In this document: positions 6,162 through 16,255 of the stretch, piece after piece
Layout: each line of letters opens with the position of its first letter
Position numbering within the stretch: position 1 is the first letter of the stretch
Assembly: GCA_916720335.1 (NCBI GenBank)
Contig: CAKAQU010000010.1
Span: 1-22,564 of the forward strand
From: an uncultured Moraxella sp.
Lineage (GTDB): Bacteria > Pseudomonadota > Gammaproteobacteria > Pseudomonadales > Moraxellaceae
Direction: 5' to 3'
DNA length: 22,564 bases
Program-made: the position numbers and the translations under genes
Notes under the pieces: generated by a model
What the model was told of the DNA's origin: nothing
Databases searched by the model: none
The model's input: the letters and a program-made list of their open reading frames with translations, nothing else

Positions 6162-9100
6162 TCAATCCGCATCGTCTTGCAAGTCTAAAATATGATGAAT
6201 ACGTGCCAGCAAGTCCGCCTCTTGGAAAGGTTTGCCCATATAGTCATTCACACCAATATCAAACGCACGTTCTCGATGTTTTTCGCCAGTTCTTGATGTA
6301 ATCATGACAATGGGTAGATTTTTTAGGCGGTCACTGTTTCTAATTTGGGTTGCCACCTCAAAGCCATCCATACGCGGCATTTCAATATCCAAAAGCATCA
6401 AATCAGGCAAGGTGTCTTGGAGTTTTTCCACCGCATCCACACCATCTTTAGCAACCACCACATCAAAGCCATGACGCTCTAAGAAGCGAGAAGTTACTTT
6501 ACGCACTGTAACCGAATCATCCACCACCATAATCAGGTCTCTATGGCTAGCTTTAACAACTTTTTTGCTGATATCTCGACGTTGACGTGATACTCGCATT
6601 AGTGCTAATAAATCTAGAATCAACATTACTGAACCATCGCCCATGATGGTTGCTGCCGAAATCCCTGATAAATGCGATAACTGACGACCTAAGGGCTTAA
6701 CTACTACTTCGGTGCGTGAGCCAACAATCTCATCAACTTGTAAAGCCAGATGCTGACCAACACGGTTTTTAATAATAATAACTGGCAAACTAGACTCTGA
6801 ATCGTTGCTAAAATCATTATTGTTTAAAATTTCATCAAGATAACGCAATCGATATGGTTTATCTTCAATTATAATCGCGTCTTTATTCCAGCGATAATAG
6901 GTTTTTAGTTCTTGAAGGTCTACTTGTACCACTCTATCAATCTGAATCAAAGGAATGGCATATTGACGGTCGCCAACGCGAACAACCAAAGTATCTGACA
7001 TCGCCACTGTCAAAGGCACACGGATAATAAATTTAGAACCTTTGCCACGCTCTGATTCAATAGCAACTGTACCACCAAGTTCACGTACTTGGGCGCGCAC
7101 CACATCCATACCAACGCCACGACCTGAAATTTGAGTAATTTTATTGGTTGTAGATAAGCCGGCATTGAAAATGTACTGCATGATGTCGTTATCGCTCAAA
7201 CGTTCATCTGGACGAATCAGTCCTTGAGCGATTGCTTTTTTACGAACCGCCTCCACATCAACGCCCGCACCATCATCTGACAATAAAATCACCACTTCAT
7301 TGCCTTCGCGTTGAACTTCTAAAACCACCTGACCTGTTGCTGATTTACCAATCTCACTGCGATAATCGGGATATTCAATACCGTGGTCTATCGCGTTTCG
7401 TAACATATGTTCTAGTGGTGAAGTAATGCGGTCTAGGATATTTCTATCCATTTCATCGTCTGCGTTAATAACGGTTAATTCCACACTCTTACCAAGTTCG
7501 CCCGCCGTTTGACGAACAATGCGTTGTAGACGTGGGGTCAGTCGAGAAAACGGCACCATACGCGAATTCATCAAATTGTCTTGCAATTTCGCTTGGGTGC
7601 GTGCTAATTGTAATAACAAATTTTCACTGTCGCGAGTTTTTTCAAGCAACGTTGTTTTAATGTCCAAAATGTCCGATGCAGATTCTGCAAGCGATTTGGA
7701 TAATTGATTTAGAGAAGAATATTGGTCCATCTCCAACGGGTCAAAACCTGCATCCAATTCTTGCTCATCCAGCTGAGCAATGATTTGAGCCTCAAGTTCA
7801 ATATCCATACGGCGAAGTTGGTCAGACAAACGTTGAGCGGTCGCCCCCATCTCTTCAATATTACCTGTTAAGCTCACCATGTTCATCTCAATACGAGCAC
7901 GGTTGATTGCTGCTTCACCAGATAAGTTAATCATCTCTTCCATTAAAGGTGCTGAAATACGAATCATCTCAGCAGCGGTCGTGCTTTCAGTTTGCTCACC
8001 AAACACACCTTTCATTGGTGGCATTTTTTCAATGCTGTAGGAAGATTCCTCTTCTTCTGCCTGATAATCTGTATCCAAAACAGGTTTTGCAGTTAGAGCC
8101 TCTAAATCTCGTTCTAACGAAACTTGTGGAACATGGGTTAAACTGTCAGGATTTTGGATAAATTGATGCAGCGCCTCAATCAGTTCCGTTGGCCGTGGTG
8201 GATTGTATTGCTGTTCCAAAAGCCCAACAGCGGCACTAATCCAGTCATGGCAAGCATACAGAAGCTGGGTTATCATCGGCGTAACAGGTTTGCGTCCATG
8301 ACCCAAATCTTCATAGATGGTTTCCATTTCATGCGCCAAGTCCGCCATGCCATTGGCAGATACCATTCTAGCACCACCTTTGATAGTATGCAGTTTGCGC
8401 TGAAGCGAATGCAGTGTTTGGCTATCGGTGGTATCATTGCGAAATACTCCAAACTCTTCACTGCTGCTTTCTGCTAGGTCTTTTGCTTCTTCTAAAAATA
8501 CTTCCAAAATATCCATGTCAGGTACATTGCCCTGCCATGAATCTTCAATTAATTTTTTAACATCAACCAAAGCAGGCTGACTTTGGGTAGCTTCATTGTC
8601 TGTTTGATCATCATCAATGAACTCATCTTCTTCTGGTTCGTCAGTTTCTTCAATGACAGGTGCATAAACCGCTGCATCATCTGGGACTGCCACCATGGAT
8701 AAATATTGATGCAGTTCACTGATGGTGCGCTCAGCAAAAAATGACTGTTTTTTACTATTAATCATTTCAAGTTGTAATGACAACACATCCATCAATTGAC
8801 TAATGATTGTAACCCAACCTGCGCTGGCAATGATTTTTTTATCCAACAATTTTTGAAAAACTGCTTCAATCTCATCTGCCAAATCACCCACACTCATAAT
8901 GCCAGCGAGTCTTGCACCGCCTTGGATGGTATGTACATAGCGATACAATGATTGAACATACTGATTATTCTTAGGATTTTGATGCCAATCAACAACTACT
9001 TGGGTCATTGACTCATCTAAAGACAAAGCTTCATCTAAGAAAATTTGCAGCAACTCATCATCCGTATAAATATTTTCAAAAATTAGCGTTTCTTCGGTTT

Positions 9101-12100
9101 GTTGCGGTTTATCCAAAATCTCTGAAACTTGGTTTTCTAATTGAGCCGTTTCTTTTAAATGTTCTTGACGATGATAATCGACCGTATGTTTTACAACATT
9201 ATCATTGAGCGCCTGAAGCACCTCATCATCCAAATGCAGCGACATACTGCCCGCCAATGAGTCAAACAGCCCAATTAATTGATGATGCACATTTAATAGC
9301 TGCTCCACAAATTCATCGTGCATACATGCTGGGTATTGTTGTGCAAGTTGATAGGTTTCTCTTAAAGCAGATAGCACACGTTGAAATTTGCGACGATTTT
9401 GAGTTCGCGCTGACAAAACCTCAATTTCGGCAAGCTGCTGATTGGCATACACCACAATATCACTATCGGTTGCAATGGATGATTTTAGGTCAATTTCAGC
9501 ATCAATCAGTGTATCAATTCCTTGAATTAACTCACTAACGCCAAGTTCTTTTTGGTCATCCTTAGGCAGTAACAGTTGTAAAAGCTGTTTATCTTCTTCC
9601 ATTTGCTGATGCGACTGGTCTTCTTCGGGGTTTTCATAAGCCGCCAAATGCGCCTCAATAAGCAAAACCGCCTCATGCAGCGCTGATAGATGAGTTTGGG
9701 TCATTGGCGTTTCGTGCTGCTGCAAATCTTGCAATACTCGCTCAATGATTGCTCCAACCTCGCCCACACCCGTCAAAGGTGCTAATCCAGAAGCTCCGCG
9801 TAAAGTATGGAATACTCGCACAATCTTATCATTAACTGGCACACTAACGGCATTTTTATTTTCCTCTAAAAATGCTTTGACTTGCGCTAAAAGTTCTTTA
9901 CCTTCTTCAATAAAGATGCCACAAAGCATTTCTTCTTCTTCACTTTCGGCACTGCCCGCAGGAGCGTTTTGGATAAGCTCACCTATTTGCTGTAAAGAAC
10001 TAAGCGCTTGTAAACTGGATTTGGTTCTAAGTTCGGCAATTTCGGGTTTTTCAAAACCATCATCAAGCTGCCAATCAGCAACCACATAATCGGCATTAGC
10101 AAACACTCTATAGTCAAATTTATCAGCAAGTCCTTTGCTGTAAGCATGGCAAGCTGCACGCCATAAAAGCATTTTTTCTGGATAAGAATCTTTATGGTGT
10201 TCAAAAATTGCAACTAACCCTGAAAATTCAGCTAAAACTTCATAAATCAGGGTGCACATGCCTTCATTAAGCGTGATTGTCTTATCTAAGATGCGGTTCA
10301 TCATATTTTCAACCGCCCAAGCCAGCTCTCCTAGTTCCATTGCGCCAACCATGCGTCCAGAACCTTTTAAGGTATGAAAGCCTCGGCGTACATCCACCAA
10401 AAGTCCGGCTTGACTGCGGTCAGCCAAATACGATTTAAACATTGGAACAATATCATCTAAAACTTCATGAGCTTCCTCAATGAAAATTTCTTTAATATCA
10501 TCATCAACATCACCCAGTGTTGATACCAAAGGCTTTTGAGCCTCTTCCATAAATGGCAATAGTACGCCTAAATCGCCACTTTCGTTTTGGTCAGATTTAT
10601 TAGCAATATCTGGAGAAATATCAGAAGGTTTTTCTGATATAGTGATTAAATTTTCAGCGCCAAGATTTTCATCCATCAAATCTTCTGTTTCAGAAAATTC
10701 ATCAAGTAAAATGTCAGATTGAGTTTGGTTGTTTTGTAAGCCCACCTCATCGTCATTGGCTGACAAATCATCTGTTTGTTTAATATCTTCTTGTATTGGC
10801 AAATCTGTGTTTATTAAAGCTTCATCTTCGGCGCTTAAGGTTTGTATATCAAAAATTGCCGCGTCAAAGTCTGCTTCAAGTACGGTATCTGATGTGGTAT
10901 TCTCATCCAATGTATTTTTTTGAATATCTAAATCATTGGTAGTTAAGTTGTTGTCGTCAAGCTGCTCATCAGGTGCAGCACTTTTGACATTTTCTTTGGT
11001 TGTCAATAATTCTTCGGCTATGGTATCTGCCACAACGGTCACCGCATCTTTAGTGAAGTCATTACTCACTAAAAATTCAGTATCCACTTCTACCTGGATG
11101 GCTGGCTGATTAAGAGACTGTTTTGTTGGCAACCCTTCTTTTAAAGGACGGCCTTTAAGCAGGTTTTGAGCTTGGGCAATGATAGCAAGGTTATCAACAC
11201 TGGGCGGGTTTCCAGCGGCAAAATCCTGCACCATTATTGGCATAATATCGGTTGCATCCACCACCAAACCAACCATTTCCTGACTGGAGTTGATGCTGTG
11301 GTCTAATACTCGATTGAGCATATTTTCAATAGACCAAGCTGTTTCACCAACATTGTAAGCACCCACCATACGCCCCGAACCTTTTAAGGTATGGTAGCCA
11401 CGACGAATTTCTTTTAAAGATGGCAAATCGTTGACACCCTTTTTATTTAGGGTAGCCAAATGAACGTGAATTTCATCAATAACTTCGTCCGCTTCTTCTA
11501 CAAAGATTTCTCTAAATTCTGCATCAAAACTAAAATCATCAGCTTTTATATTTGCTTTGATGGTATCATAAAGCAGATTTTGACTGTTAGAAACGGACGA
11601 ATTTGGTGATTCTGACGTGTTGTTCTTTGTATCATCTGACCCAACCAAATTCATGGCTTTGACAGCGTCATTTGCCAAGTGATTATTGTTATTATCACCA
11701 TCTGACAAACTGATGCTTGGTAAAGATAAAATATCTGTTAGCAAAATATCGTGGCTTTTGCTTTCATCATTTAGTAGTGTATCACTGGCGGTTTTAATCT
11801 CAGGTTGATAATTGGTTTGAAAATGTGGAACTGTGGTAATGCTGGTAATAGCTGAATCGCCTGAATGTATGAATTTTTGAATCATAGGTTTGGGCTTAGA
11901 TTCAACAAAAATTACATCTTCAACATCATCAGTATCTCTATAACTGCCTGGATTTAGAGTGTAAGTATGTATCACTTCGCCCGATACTGGCTGTTTTTCA
12001 CCGTTATCGTCATATAAGATAGTATTTTCGTGGGATTTAAGCAGTTTAACATAAATGTCAAACAGTTCTAATACATCCTCATTTTTGTCTTCTAAGTCAT

Positions 12101-13670
12101 TAATGATCGCAAATGATGCATCTATGCTTTCTTGGGTTTTAATTAGTAGTGCATCATCAAAAACCTGCCTGGATAAATTATCCAAAAACATCTCAAACAA
12201 AGCCAGCCCATCAGCAATGTCATGAGCAAGCTGCCAGCTAATACGTGTGGGAGCTTTTTGAGCTAGTGTTGAAAACATATTACCCAAATGACGGCTTACT
12301 TCCGCCACTTTGGTTAATTTCATTTCTTCAAAATAGTAATTTAGCTGCTCTAAGCTATCGTTATCGGGTAAGTCATTTAAGTTTTTGGTATCAAGATAGG
12401 TAATAAAGCTGTTTTTAATTTCTTCCAAAGCAATAGAAACCATGCCCAAAGAACTGTCTGAATTCACCTCATTAAAGCCATTGGTTTGGATAGCCTGATG
12501 TGTTTTTTCAATGGTACCAATCAGTTTGGTAATTCTTTGAACAAGATTTTCTTTGATAACGTCAAAACTTTCTTCGCTGATATTAGCGCCTGTTGCATAA
12601 TCTATCACATCTTCTAATTCACGAGCATAAAAAGTCCAACCGCGACTTTCTAGACGCTTGTGTAATTTATTTAGAATGTCAAAGCAAATTCTGTCTTCAT
12701 CAAGCGCTTTAATTGTTTGTTGTAATGAATCAACCGCATAAGTAAACAACGTCTGCTCTAAAATCACTCCATCATCAATGTTGTTTAGTAATTTTTGAGC
12801 AGCTTTGTCTTTTTTGGGTAAGCTTGCTAAATTGATATACAAATCAATAAACGCATTTTCCAACCATAATACATCTAAAATTGGCAAATCTTGACTAAAA
12901 TCCAAATGAAATGCTCGTTCAAGTTTTAGCAAAATATATCGGTCATCTTCACGCAATGTGCCTGTTGTTGCATCATTAACGTTTGTATTAGCACTTAAAT
13001 TATTAGCAATATTATCAATTAAAATCAGTGAAAATAGCCATAATTTTTTCAAGATTCCAGAACTTACCTGGGTTAGACGCAGCGTAATTGTTCGCAAACC
13101 TGTCAAAATCAGTGTAATGTTTTGCTGATGGTCTAATAGTTTTTCTGCCAATGCATGCCAATCATTATTTAATCTTTCAAATTCGCCATCAGTTAATGAA
13201 TCAGATGCGGTTAAATCATCAAATTCTACTTGCTCGCTAAATTTTATATCTCGGGCTGCCTGCCAAATATTTTCTGGCGGAACATCAATACCCATCTGCA
13301 CCATAACCAGCTGCAAATAATGCGCACGTAAATTTAGTAAGTTGTAACGCAAATATCCAGATTTAATAAAGTGATTAAATTCATATTGCAAAAGCTTACT
13401 GGCATGCAAAACCACAGGTAAAAACAAAGTGGCTACTTCTTTATTAGCGACCTGTTCTGCCACAAACGAGATGGTTGCCGCTAACCGCTCAAACTCTGGA
13501 ACTTTTGCAATTGTAAACACACGGCGGATATTTTTGTACTCAGCACTAATGTACAGCAAATATTCATTGACGTCAGTAAAGGAATAGTCATATATTGCGT
13601 TCAGCTGCTGACTTAGTGGTGCGTTCAACCACTCCAAGGTAGTTAAATTATTGGACTGTGTGATATGCAT
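6162..13670 (-). CDS. chpA: ChpA, hybrid histidine kinase of the type IV pilus chemosensory system
   Basis: This giant CheA-type kinase autophosphorylates in response to PilJ and passes phosphate to PilG and PilH. It has 2502 residues from the ATG, near the roughly 2470 of Pseudomonas ChpA. Residues 1 to about 560 form a helical FimL-like region without a canonical phosphohistidine. Five Hpt domains follow, with H760 and H1099 (both HTLKGSG), H1288 (HTLRGAS), H1580 (HTIQGGA) and H1761 (HTIKGGA), joined by long acidic linkers. Dimerisation helices start near 1902; the ATPase has N2092 (RNAIDHG), DDGAGVD and GRGVGMD (from 2183); then a CheW domain (about 2235-2370) and a receiver (2378-2498) with D2428 in LLDIEMP. 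The longest frame opens with TTG at 13688; ATG at 13670 is preferred, with CGAGA 5 bases upstream. It has its own promoter; chpB follows after 4 bases. Confidence 0.97.
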   Translation of the reverse strand: MHITQSNNLTTLEWLNAPLSQQLNAIYDYSFTDVNEYLLYISAEYKNIRRVFTIAKVPEFERLAATISFVAEQVANKEVATLFLPVVLHASKLLQYEFNHFIKSGYLRYNLLNLRAHYLQLVMVQMGIDVPPENIWQAARDIKFSEQVEFDDLTASDSLTDGEFERLNNDWHALAEKLLDHQQNITLILTGLRTITLRLTQVSSGILKKLWLFSLILIDNIANNLSANTNVNDATTGTLREDDRYILLKLERAFHLDFSQDLPILDVLWLENAFIDLYINLASLPKKDKAAQKLLNNIDDGVILEQTLFTYAVDSLQQTIKALDEDRICFDILNKLHKRLESRGWTFYARELEDVIDYATGANISEESFDVIKENLVQRITKLIGTIEKTHQAIQTNGFNEVNSDSSLGMVSIALEEIKNSFITYLDTKNLNDLPDNDSLEQLNYYFEEMKLTKVAEVSRHLGNMFSTLAQKAPTRISWQLAHDIADGLALFEMFLDNLSRQVFDDALLIKTQESIDASFAIINDLEDKNEDVLELFDIYVKLLKSHENTILYDDNGEKQPVSGEVIHTYTLNPGSYRDTDDVEDVIFVESKPKPMIQKFIHSGDSAITSITTVPHFQTNYQPEIKTASDTLLNDESKSHDILLTDILSLPSISLSDGDNNNNHLANDAVKAMNLVGSDDTKNNTSESPNSSVSNSQNLLYDTIKANIKADDFSFDAEFREIFVEEADEVIDEIHVHLATLNKKGVNDLPSLKEIRRGYHTLKGSGRMVGAYNVGETAWSIENMLNRVLDHSINSSQEMVGLVVDATDIMPIMVQDFAAGNPPSVDNLAIIAQAQNLLKGRPLKEGLPTKQSLNQPAIQVEVDTEFLVSNDFTKDAVTVVADTIAEELLTTKENVKSAAPDEQLDDNNLTTNDLDIQKNTLDENTTSDTVLEADFDAAIFDIQTLSAEDEALINTDLPIQEDIKQTDDLSANDDEVGLQNNQTQSDILLDEFSETEDLMDENLGAENLITISEKPSDISPDIANKSDQNESGDLGVLLPFMEEAQKPLVSTLGDVDDDIKEIFIEEAHEVLDDIVPMFKSYLADRSQAGLLVDVRRGFHTLKGSGRMVGAMELGELAWAVENMMNRILDKTITLNEGMCTLIYEVLAEFSGLVAIFEHHKDSYPEKMLLWRAACHAYSKGLADKFDYRVFANADYVVADWQLDDGFEKPEIAELRTKSSLQALSSLQQIGELIQNAPAGSAESEEEEMLCGIFIEEGKELLAQVKAFLEENKNAVSVPVNDKIVRVFHTLRGASGLAPLTGVGEVGAIIERVLQDLQQHETPMTQTHLSALHEAVLLIEAHLAAYENPEEDQSHQQMEEDKQLLQLLLPKDDQKELGVSELIQGIDTLIDAEIDLKSSIATDSDIVVYANQQLAEIEVLSARTQNRRKFQRVLSALRETYQLAQQYPACMHDEFVEQLLNVHHQLIGLFDSLAGSMSLHLDDEVLQALNDNVVKHTVDYHRQEHLKETAQLENQVSEILDKPQQTEETLIFENIYTDDELLQIFLDEALSLDESMTQVVVDWHQNPKNNQYVQSLYRYVHTIQGGARLAGIMSVGDLADEIEAVFQKLLDKKIIASAGWVTIISQLMDVLSLQLEMINSKKQSFFAERTISELHQYLSMVAVPDDAAVYAPVIEETDEPEEDEFIDDDQTDNEATQSQPALVDVKKLIEDSWQGNVPDMDILEVFLEEAKDLAESSSEEFGVFRNDTTDSQTLHSLQRKLHTIKGGARMVSANGMADLAHEMETIYEDLGHGRKPVTPMITQLLYACHDWISAAVGLLEQQYNPPRPTELIEALHQFIQNPDSLTHVPQVSLERDLEALTAKPVLDTDYQAEEEESSYSIEKMPPMKGVFGEQTESTTAAEMIRISAPLMEEMINLSGEAAINRARIEMNMVSLTGNIEEMGATAQRLSDQLRRMDIELEAQIIAQLDEQELDAGFDPLEMDQYSSLNQLSKSLAESASDILDIKTTLLEKTRDSENLLLQLARTQAKLQDNLMNSRMVPFSRLTPRLQRIVRQTAGELGKSVELTVINADDEMDRNILDRITSPLEHMLRNAIDHGIEYPDYRSEIGKSATGQVVLEVQREGNEVVILLSDDGAGVDVEAVRKKAIAQGLIRPDERLSDNDIMQYIFNAGLSTTNKITQISGRGVGMDVVRAQVRELGGTVAIESERGKGSKFIIRVPLTVAMSDTLVVRVGDRQYAIPLIQIDRVVQVDLQELKTYYRWNKDAIIIEDKPYRLRYLDEILNNNDFSNDSESSLPVIIIKNRVGQHLALQVDEIVGSRTEVVVKPLGRQLSHLSGISAATIMGDGSVMLILDLLALMRVSRQRRDISKKVVKASHRDLIMVVDDSVTVRKVTSRFLERHGFDVVVAKDGVDAVEKLQDTLPDLMLLDIEMPRMDGFEVATQIRNSDRLKNLPIVMITSRTGEKHRERAFDIGVNDYMGKPFQEADLLARIHHILDLQDDAD

Positions 13671-13725
13671 ATTGTTCTCGCATGGCAAAACGCCAAGTTA
13701 GCGTATAAAATCGAATTACTCTTCA

Positions 13726-13758
13726 ATACATTTTGTAAATATATTTATTAAAATGTAT
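13726..13758 (-). repeat. AT-rich 33-bp inverted repeat in the chpA leader
   Basis: ATACATTTT (13726-13734) and AAAATGTAT (13750-13758) are perfect 9-base arms; between them lies the palindrome TAAATATATTTA (13736-13747). The element sits between the predicted chpA promoter and the ribosome-binding site, so the mRNA leader could fold into a long weak hairpin, or the DNA could be bound by a regulator such as a histone-like protein. AT content raises the chance of palindromes, but 9-base outer arms are longer than expected. Confidence 0.5.
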
Positions 13759-13777
13759 CTTGACAGATAAATCGTGC

Positions 13778-13806
13778 AAAATATCGTATCTTTTTTATTT
13801 TGTCAA
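13778..13806 (-). promoter_or_regulatory. Near-consensus promoter for chpA-chpB-chpC
   Basis: On the minus strand a perfect TTGACA (13806-13801) is followed after exactly 17 bases by TATTTT (13783-13778). Transcription would begin near 13771, giving a leader of about 100 bases. The palindrome AATAAC-AG-GTTATT (13834-13847) is centred about 70 bases upstream of this start, where an activator could sit; another, TTATCA-T-TGATAA, is at 13933-13945. The rest of 13671-14007 holds no supported gene. Together with the terminator after pilJ, this makes chpA a separate transcription unit. Confidence 0.65.
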
Positions 13807-14007
13807 ATACCCAATTGTGTAAATTGCGGTCATAATAACAGGTTATTCTGCAAATTTTTAGGGGGTCTAGATAAAATTTTTGTACTGAGCATTCACAAAT
13901 AATGCTTGACAAAATAAAAAAACATCAAACTTTTATCATTGATAATTTTATATGTTGATTTAGATTGGTGCAAAAACTATACCCATAAGCCAATCTAAAA
14001 ACATTTT

Positions 14008-14050
14008 CAAAAACAAAAAAGCCAAACCAAGTCAAAGACTTGGTTGGCTA
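14008..14050 (-). terminator. Strong intrinsic terminator after pilJ
   Basis: Ten bases past the pilJ stop, AGCCAACCAAGTC (14049-14037) pairs with its complement (14033-14020, one bulged base) around a 3-base loop. The minus strand then continues as TTTTTTGTTTTTG. Long GC-containing stem plus T-tract make this a textbook rho-independent terminator. It should end most pilGHIJ transcripts before chpA. Confidence 0.88.
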
Positions 14051-14060
14051 ACCATCTCAA

Positions 14061-16139
14061 TTACAATGTAAGAGTTGCAATTTCCTCATCATTAGATAAT
14101 TTAAAACCTGATACTGATTTTTGTAATTCGGCTGCCATTTCATTTAGACGACCCACTGAACGAGCAGTTGCCATTGTTCCAGATGATGTTTGAGAAGTAA
14201 TGTCTTGAATCACACCCATGGTATTTGAAATGTGGCTAGCTGAAGTTGCTTGCTGACGGGCAGCGTTAGAAATATTTTCAATCAAATCAGCCAGTGTATG
14301 TGATACGTTTTGCACTTCATCAAGAGCCTCGCCTGCGTCTTTGGCAAGTTTTGCTCCTTTTACCACTTCAGATGTGGTTGACTCCATAGATGAAACTGCT
14401 TCATTAGTATCTGCCTGAATGGTTTTTACCAAAAGTTCAATCTGACGTGTTGCAGCCGCTGAACGCTCCGCCAAACGCTGAACCTCGTCAGCAACCACCG
14501 CAAAACCACGACCAGCCTCGCCTGCCATCGATGCCTGAATAGCAGCATTTAGTGCCAAAATATTGGTTTGTTCAGCAATGTCATTAATCAAGTTTACGAT
14601 ATTACCAATCTCTTGTGATGATTCGCCCAAACGCTTAATACGTTTTGATGTTTCTTGAATTTGGTCGCGAATAATATTCATACCCTCAATAGAACGGTGT
14701 ACCGCTTCTGCTCCATTGTGAGCAATCGCAACCGAACGCTGGGCAACGTTGGCAGATTCTAAGGCGTTACTAGAAACTTGGTCAATAGATACCGCCATTT
14801 GACTGATTGCTGCAGATACACCAGCAATTTCTTGGGCTTGCTGCTCTGATGCATCAGCAAGTTCTACAGCGGTCATCTGGGTCTGCTGGGACGATTGAGC
14901 GATACGGTCTGAAGTATCATTAATGGCAAGCACCAGTTTTCGCAATTGGTCAATGGCAAAGTTTACTGAGTCGGCGATTGCTCCTGTAAATTCTTCAGTT
15001 ACTGTAGCACTAACCGTTAAATCCCCTTCCGCCAAATCACCCAATTCATCCAGCAAACGCAAAATCGCCGCTTGCGAATTTTTTTGCTGTATCTCCATAC
15101 GCTGGACGCGGTCAGACTCTAAGCGAGCAAGCTCGGCTTCAGTTTCCATTGCTTGACGCTGGCGCATTGCTTCTTTTTCAAGCACCATACGTTCGGTACG
15201 GCTACGATTTTTAAATAATTGTACCAGTGCATACATTGCTAAAAGCAATGTTAAAATTGCTAAAATTGCAGGGACTGAAATGGTTTTTTGTGAAACAATA
15301 CCACGTTCTACACTCAACAATTTTTCTTGCGTGGTTGCCGCCAAATCATTCAAGTCTTGAGCGGATTGACGAGCTTGGATTGCAGGGCTACTAAGATTAT
15401 TGATGCTTGATACCACAGGTAAAATCATGCGTTCATGAATGGCATGAATGTTTTGTAATTCTTGAGCAGCTTGCGGATAGCTGGTTTGCTGGTTTGCTAG
15501 GCGGGTGCCAAAATCGCTCACTAATTGTTTAAATGTTTCTGGGCTTGTACTGACCGTACTCACTAACCCCGTCATGGATTCACCAATACGCTCAAGCGCA
15601 ATGATTTGCAGCTGAATATCACGCACCGTATTGGCTGGCATACCTGATGTTATGGCTTGTTCTGACAACTGCATGTATAAAGACTGCATCTGAGTGGTGG
15701 CGTCTTTCACTTGTTTTTGTAAGTCTTGCAATGCATTGATGTCATTTTGATGCTCAATCACATAAGTGGCGCTTTGTTTTTTAGCTTGCCAATTTTCACT
15801 TAATTCATTAAATAAAGACTGATGCCCAATTAAACTGTTTTTTTGTAAATGTGCTAATGTAGTTTCATAAGATTGAACATCATTAGCCAATCTAGTATAA
15901 GCTTGACTACTAAGCTCATAATCTTTGGAAAATGTTGCATCATTAACATCACGTACAATATTGGTTGCACTAACTTCTAAACGACTAACATCGCCCAAAT
16001 AATCTGTAATTCGAGATAGAGAATAAATCAGCCAGATAAAACTAATGACTGAAATTGCACCACAAACAACCAATGCCACCCACCATTTTTTTTCATTCAC
16101 TGTAATGGGCGCAACCAAGACTGATTCAGTATCGCTCAT
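14061..16139 (-). CDS. pilJ: PilJ, methyl-accepting chemoreceptor for twitching motility
   Basis: This inner-membrane receptor of 692 residues (Pseudomonas PilJ is about the same) signals to ChpA via PilI. Transmembrane helix 1 lies at about 20-41 and helix 2 at about 289-310, enclosing a helical periplasmic sensor region of some 245 residues. A HAMP-like and coiled-coil region follows, rich in E, R and Q (about 312-400), then the receptor signalling domain, whose hairpin tip contains AGRGFAVVADEVQRLAERS around R544. The C-terminus ends in LTL without an NWETF-type methyltransferase tether. GAGGG lies 8 bases before the ATG. The 116-bp gap to pilI is AT-rich with a palindrome around ATGCAT (16205-16220) but no clear terminator, so it is probably read from the pilG promoter. 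Confidence 0.96.
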   Translation of the reverse strand: MSDTESVLVAPITVNEKKWWVALVVCGAISVISFIWLIYSLSRITDYLGDVSRLEVSATNIVRDVNDATFSKDYELSSQAYTRLANDVQSYETTLAHLQKNSLIGHQSLFNELSENWQAKKQSATYVIEHQNDINALQDLQKQVKDATTQMQSLYMQLSEQAITSGMPANTVRDIQLQIIALERIGESMTGLVSTVSTSPETFKQLVSDFGTRLANQQTSYPQAAQELQNIHAIHERMILPVVSSINNLSSPAIQARQSAQDLNDLAATTQEKLLSVERGIVSQKTISVPAILAILTLLLAMYALVQLFKNRSRTERMVLEKEAMRQRQAMETEAELARLESDRVQRMEIQQKNSQAAILRLLDELGDLAEGDLTVSATVTEEFTGAIADSVNFAIDQLRKLVLAINDTSDRIAQSSQQTQMTAVELADASEQQAQEIAGVSAAISQMAVSIDQVSSNALESANVAQRSVAIAHNGAEAVHRSIEGMNIIRDQIQETSKRIKRLGESSQEIGNIVNLINDIAEQTNILALNAAIQASMAGEAGRGFAVVADEVQRLAERSAAATRQIELLVKTIQADTNEAVSSMESTTSEVVKGAKLAKDAGEALDEVQNVSHTLADLIENISNAARQQATSASHISNTMGVIQDITSQTSSGTMATARSVGRLNEMAAELQKSVSGFKLSNDEEIATLTL

Positions 16140-16255
16140 GATACTTTCCCTCTAAATAATAAATACTATACAAAATTACAGACAAAAGACCCCAAACACA
16201 TTAAAAAATGCATTTTTTATTTATTAGGCGAATTTATTTTTTTAGTCAGCTTAGT

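Noticed and set aside
8154..8477. 107-codon and similar plus-strand frames inside chpA
   Set aside because: They are antisense to conserved Hpt domains, with low-complexity shadow translations and no ribosome-binding sites.
13906..13939. Plus-strand promoter for a small RNA in the pilJ-chpA gap
   Set aside because: A perfect TTGACA (13906) exists, but the best -10 (TATCAT, 13934) is 22 bases away, and the downstream hairpin has no T-tract on the plus strand.
16205..16220. Terminator between pilI and pilJ
   Set aside because: The palindrome is almost all A/T around ATGCAT, too weak a stem to stop transcription convincingly.
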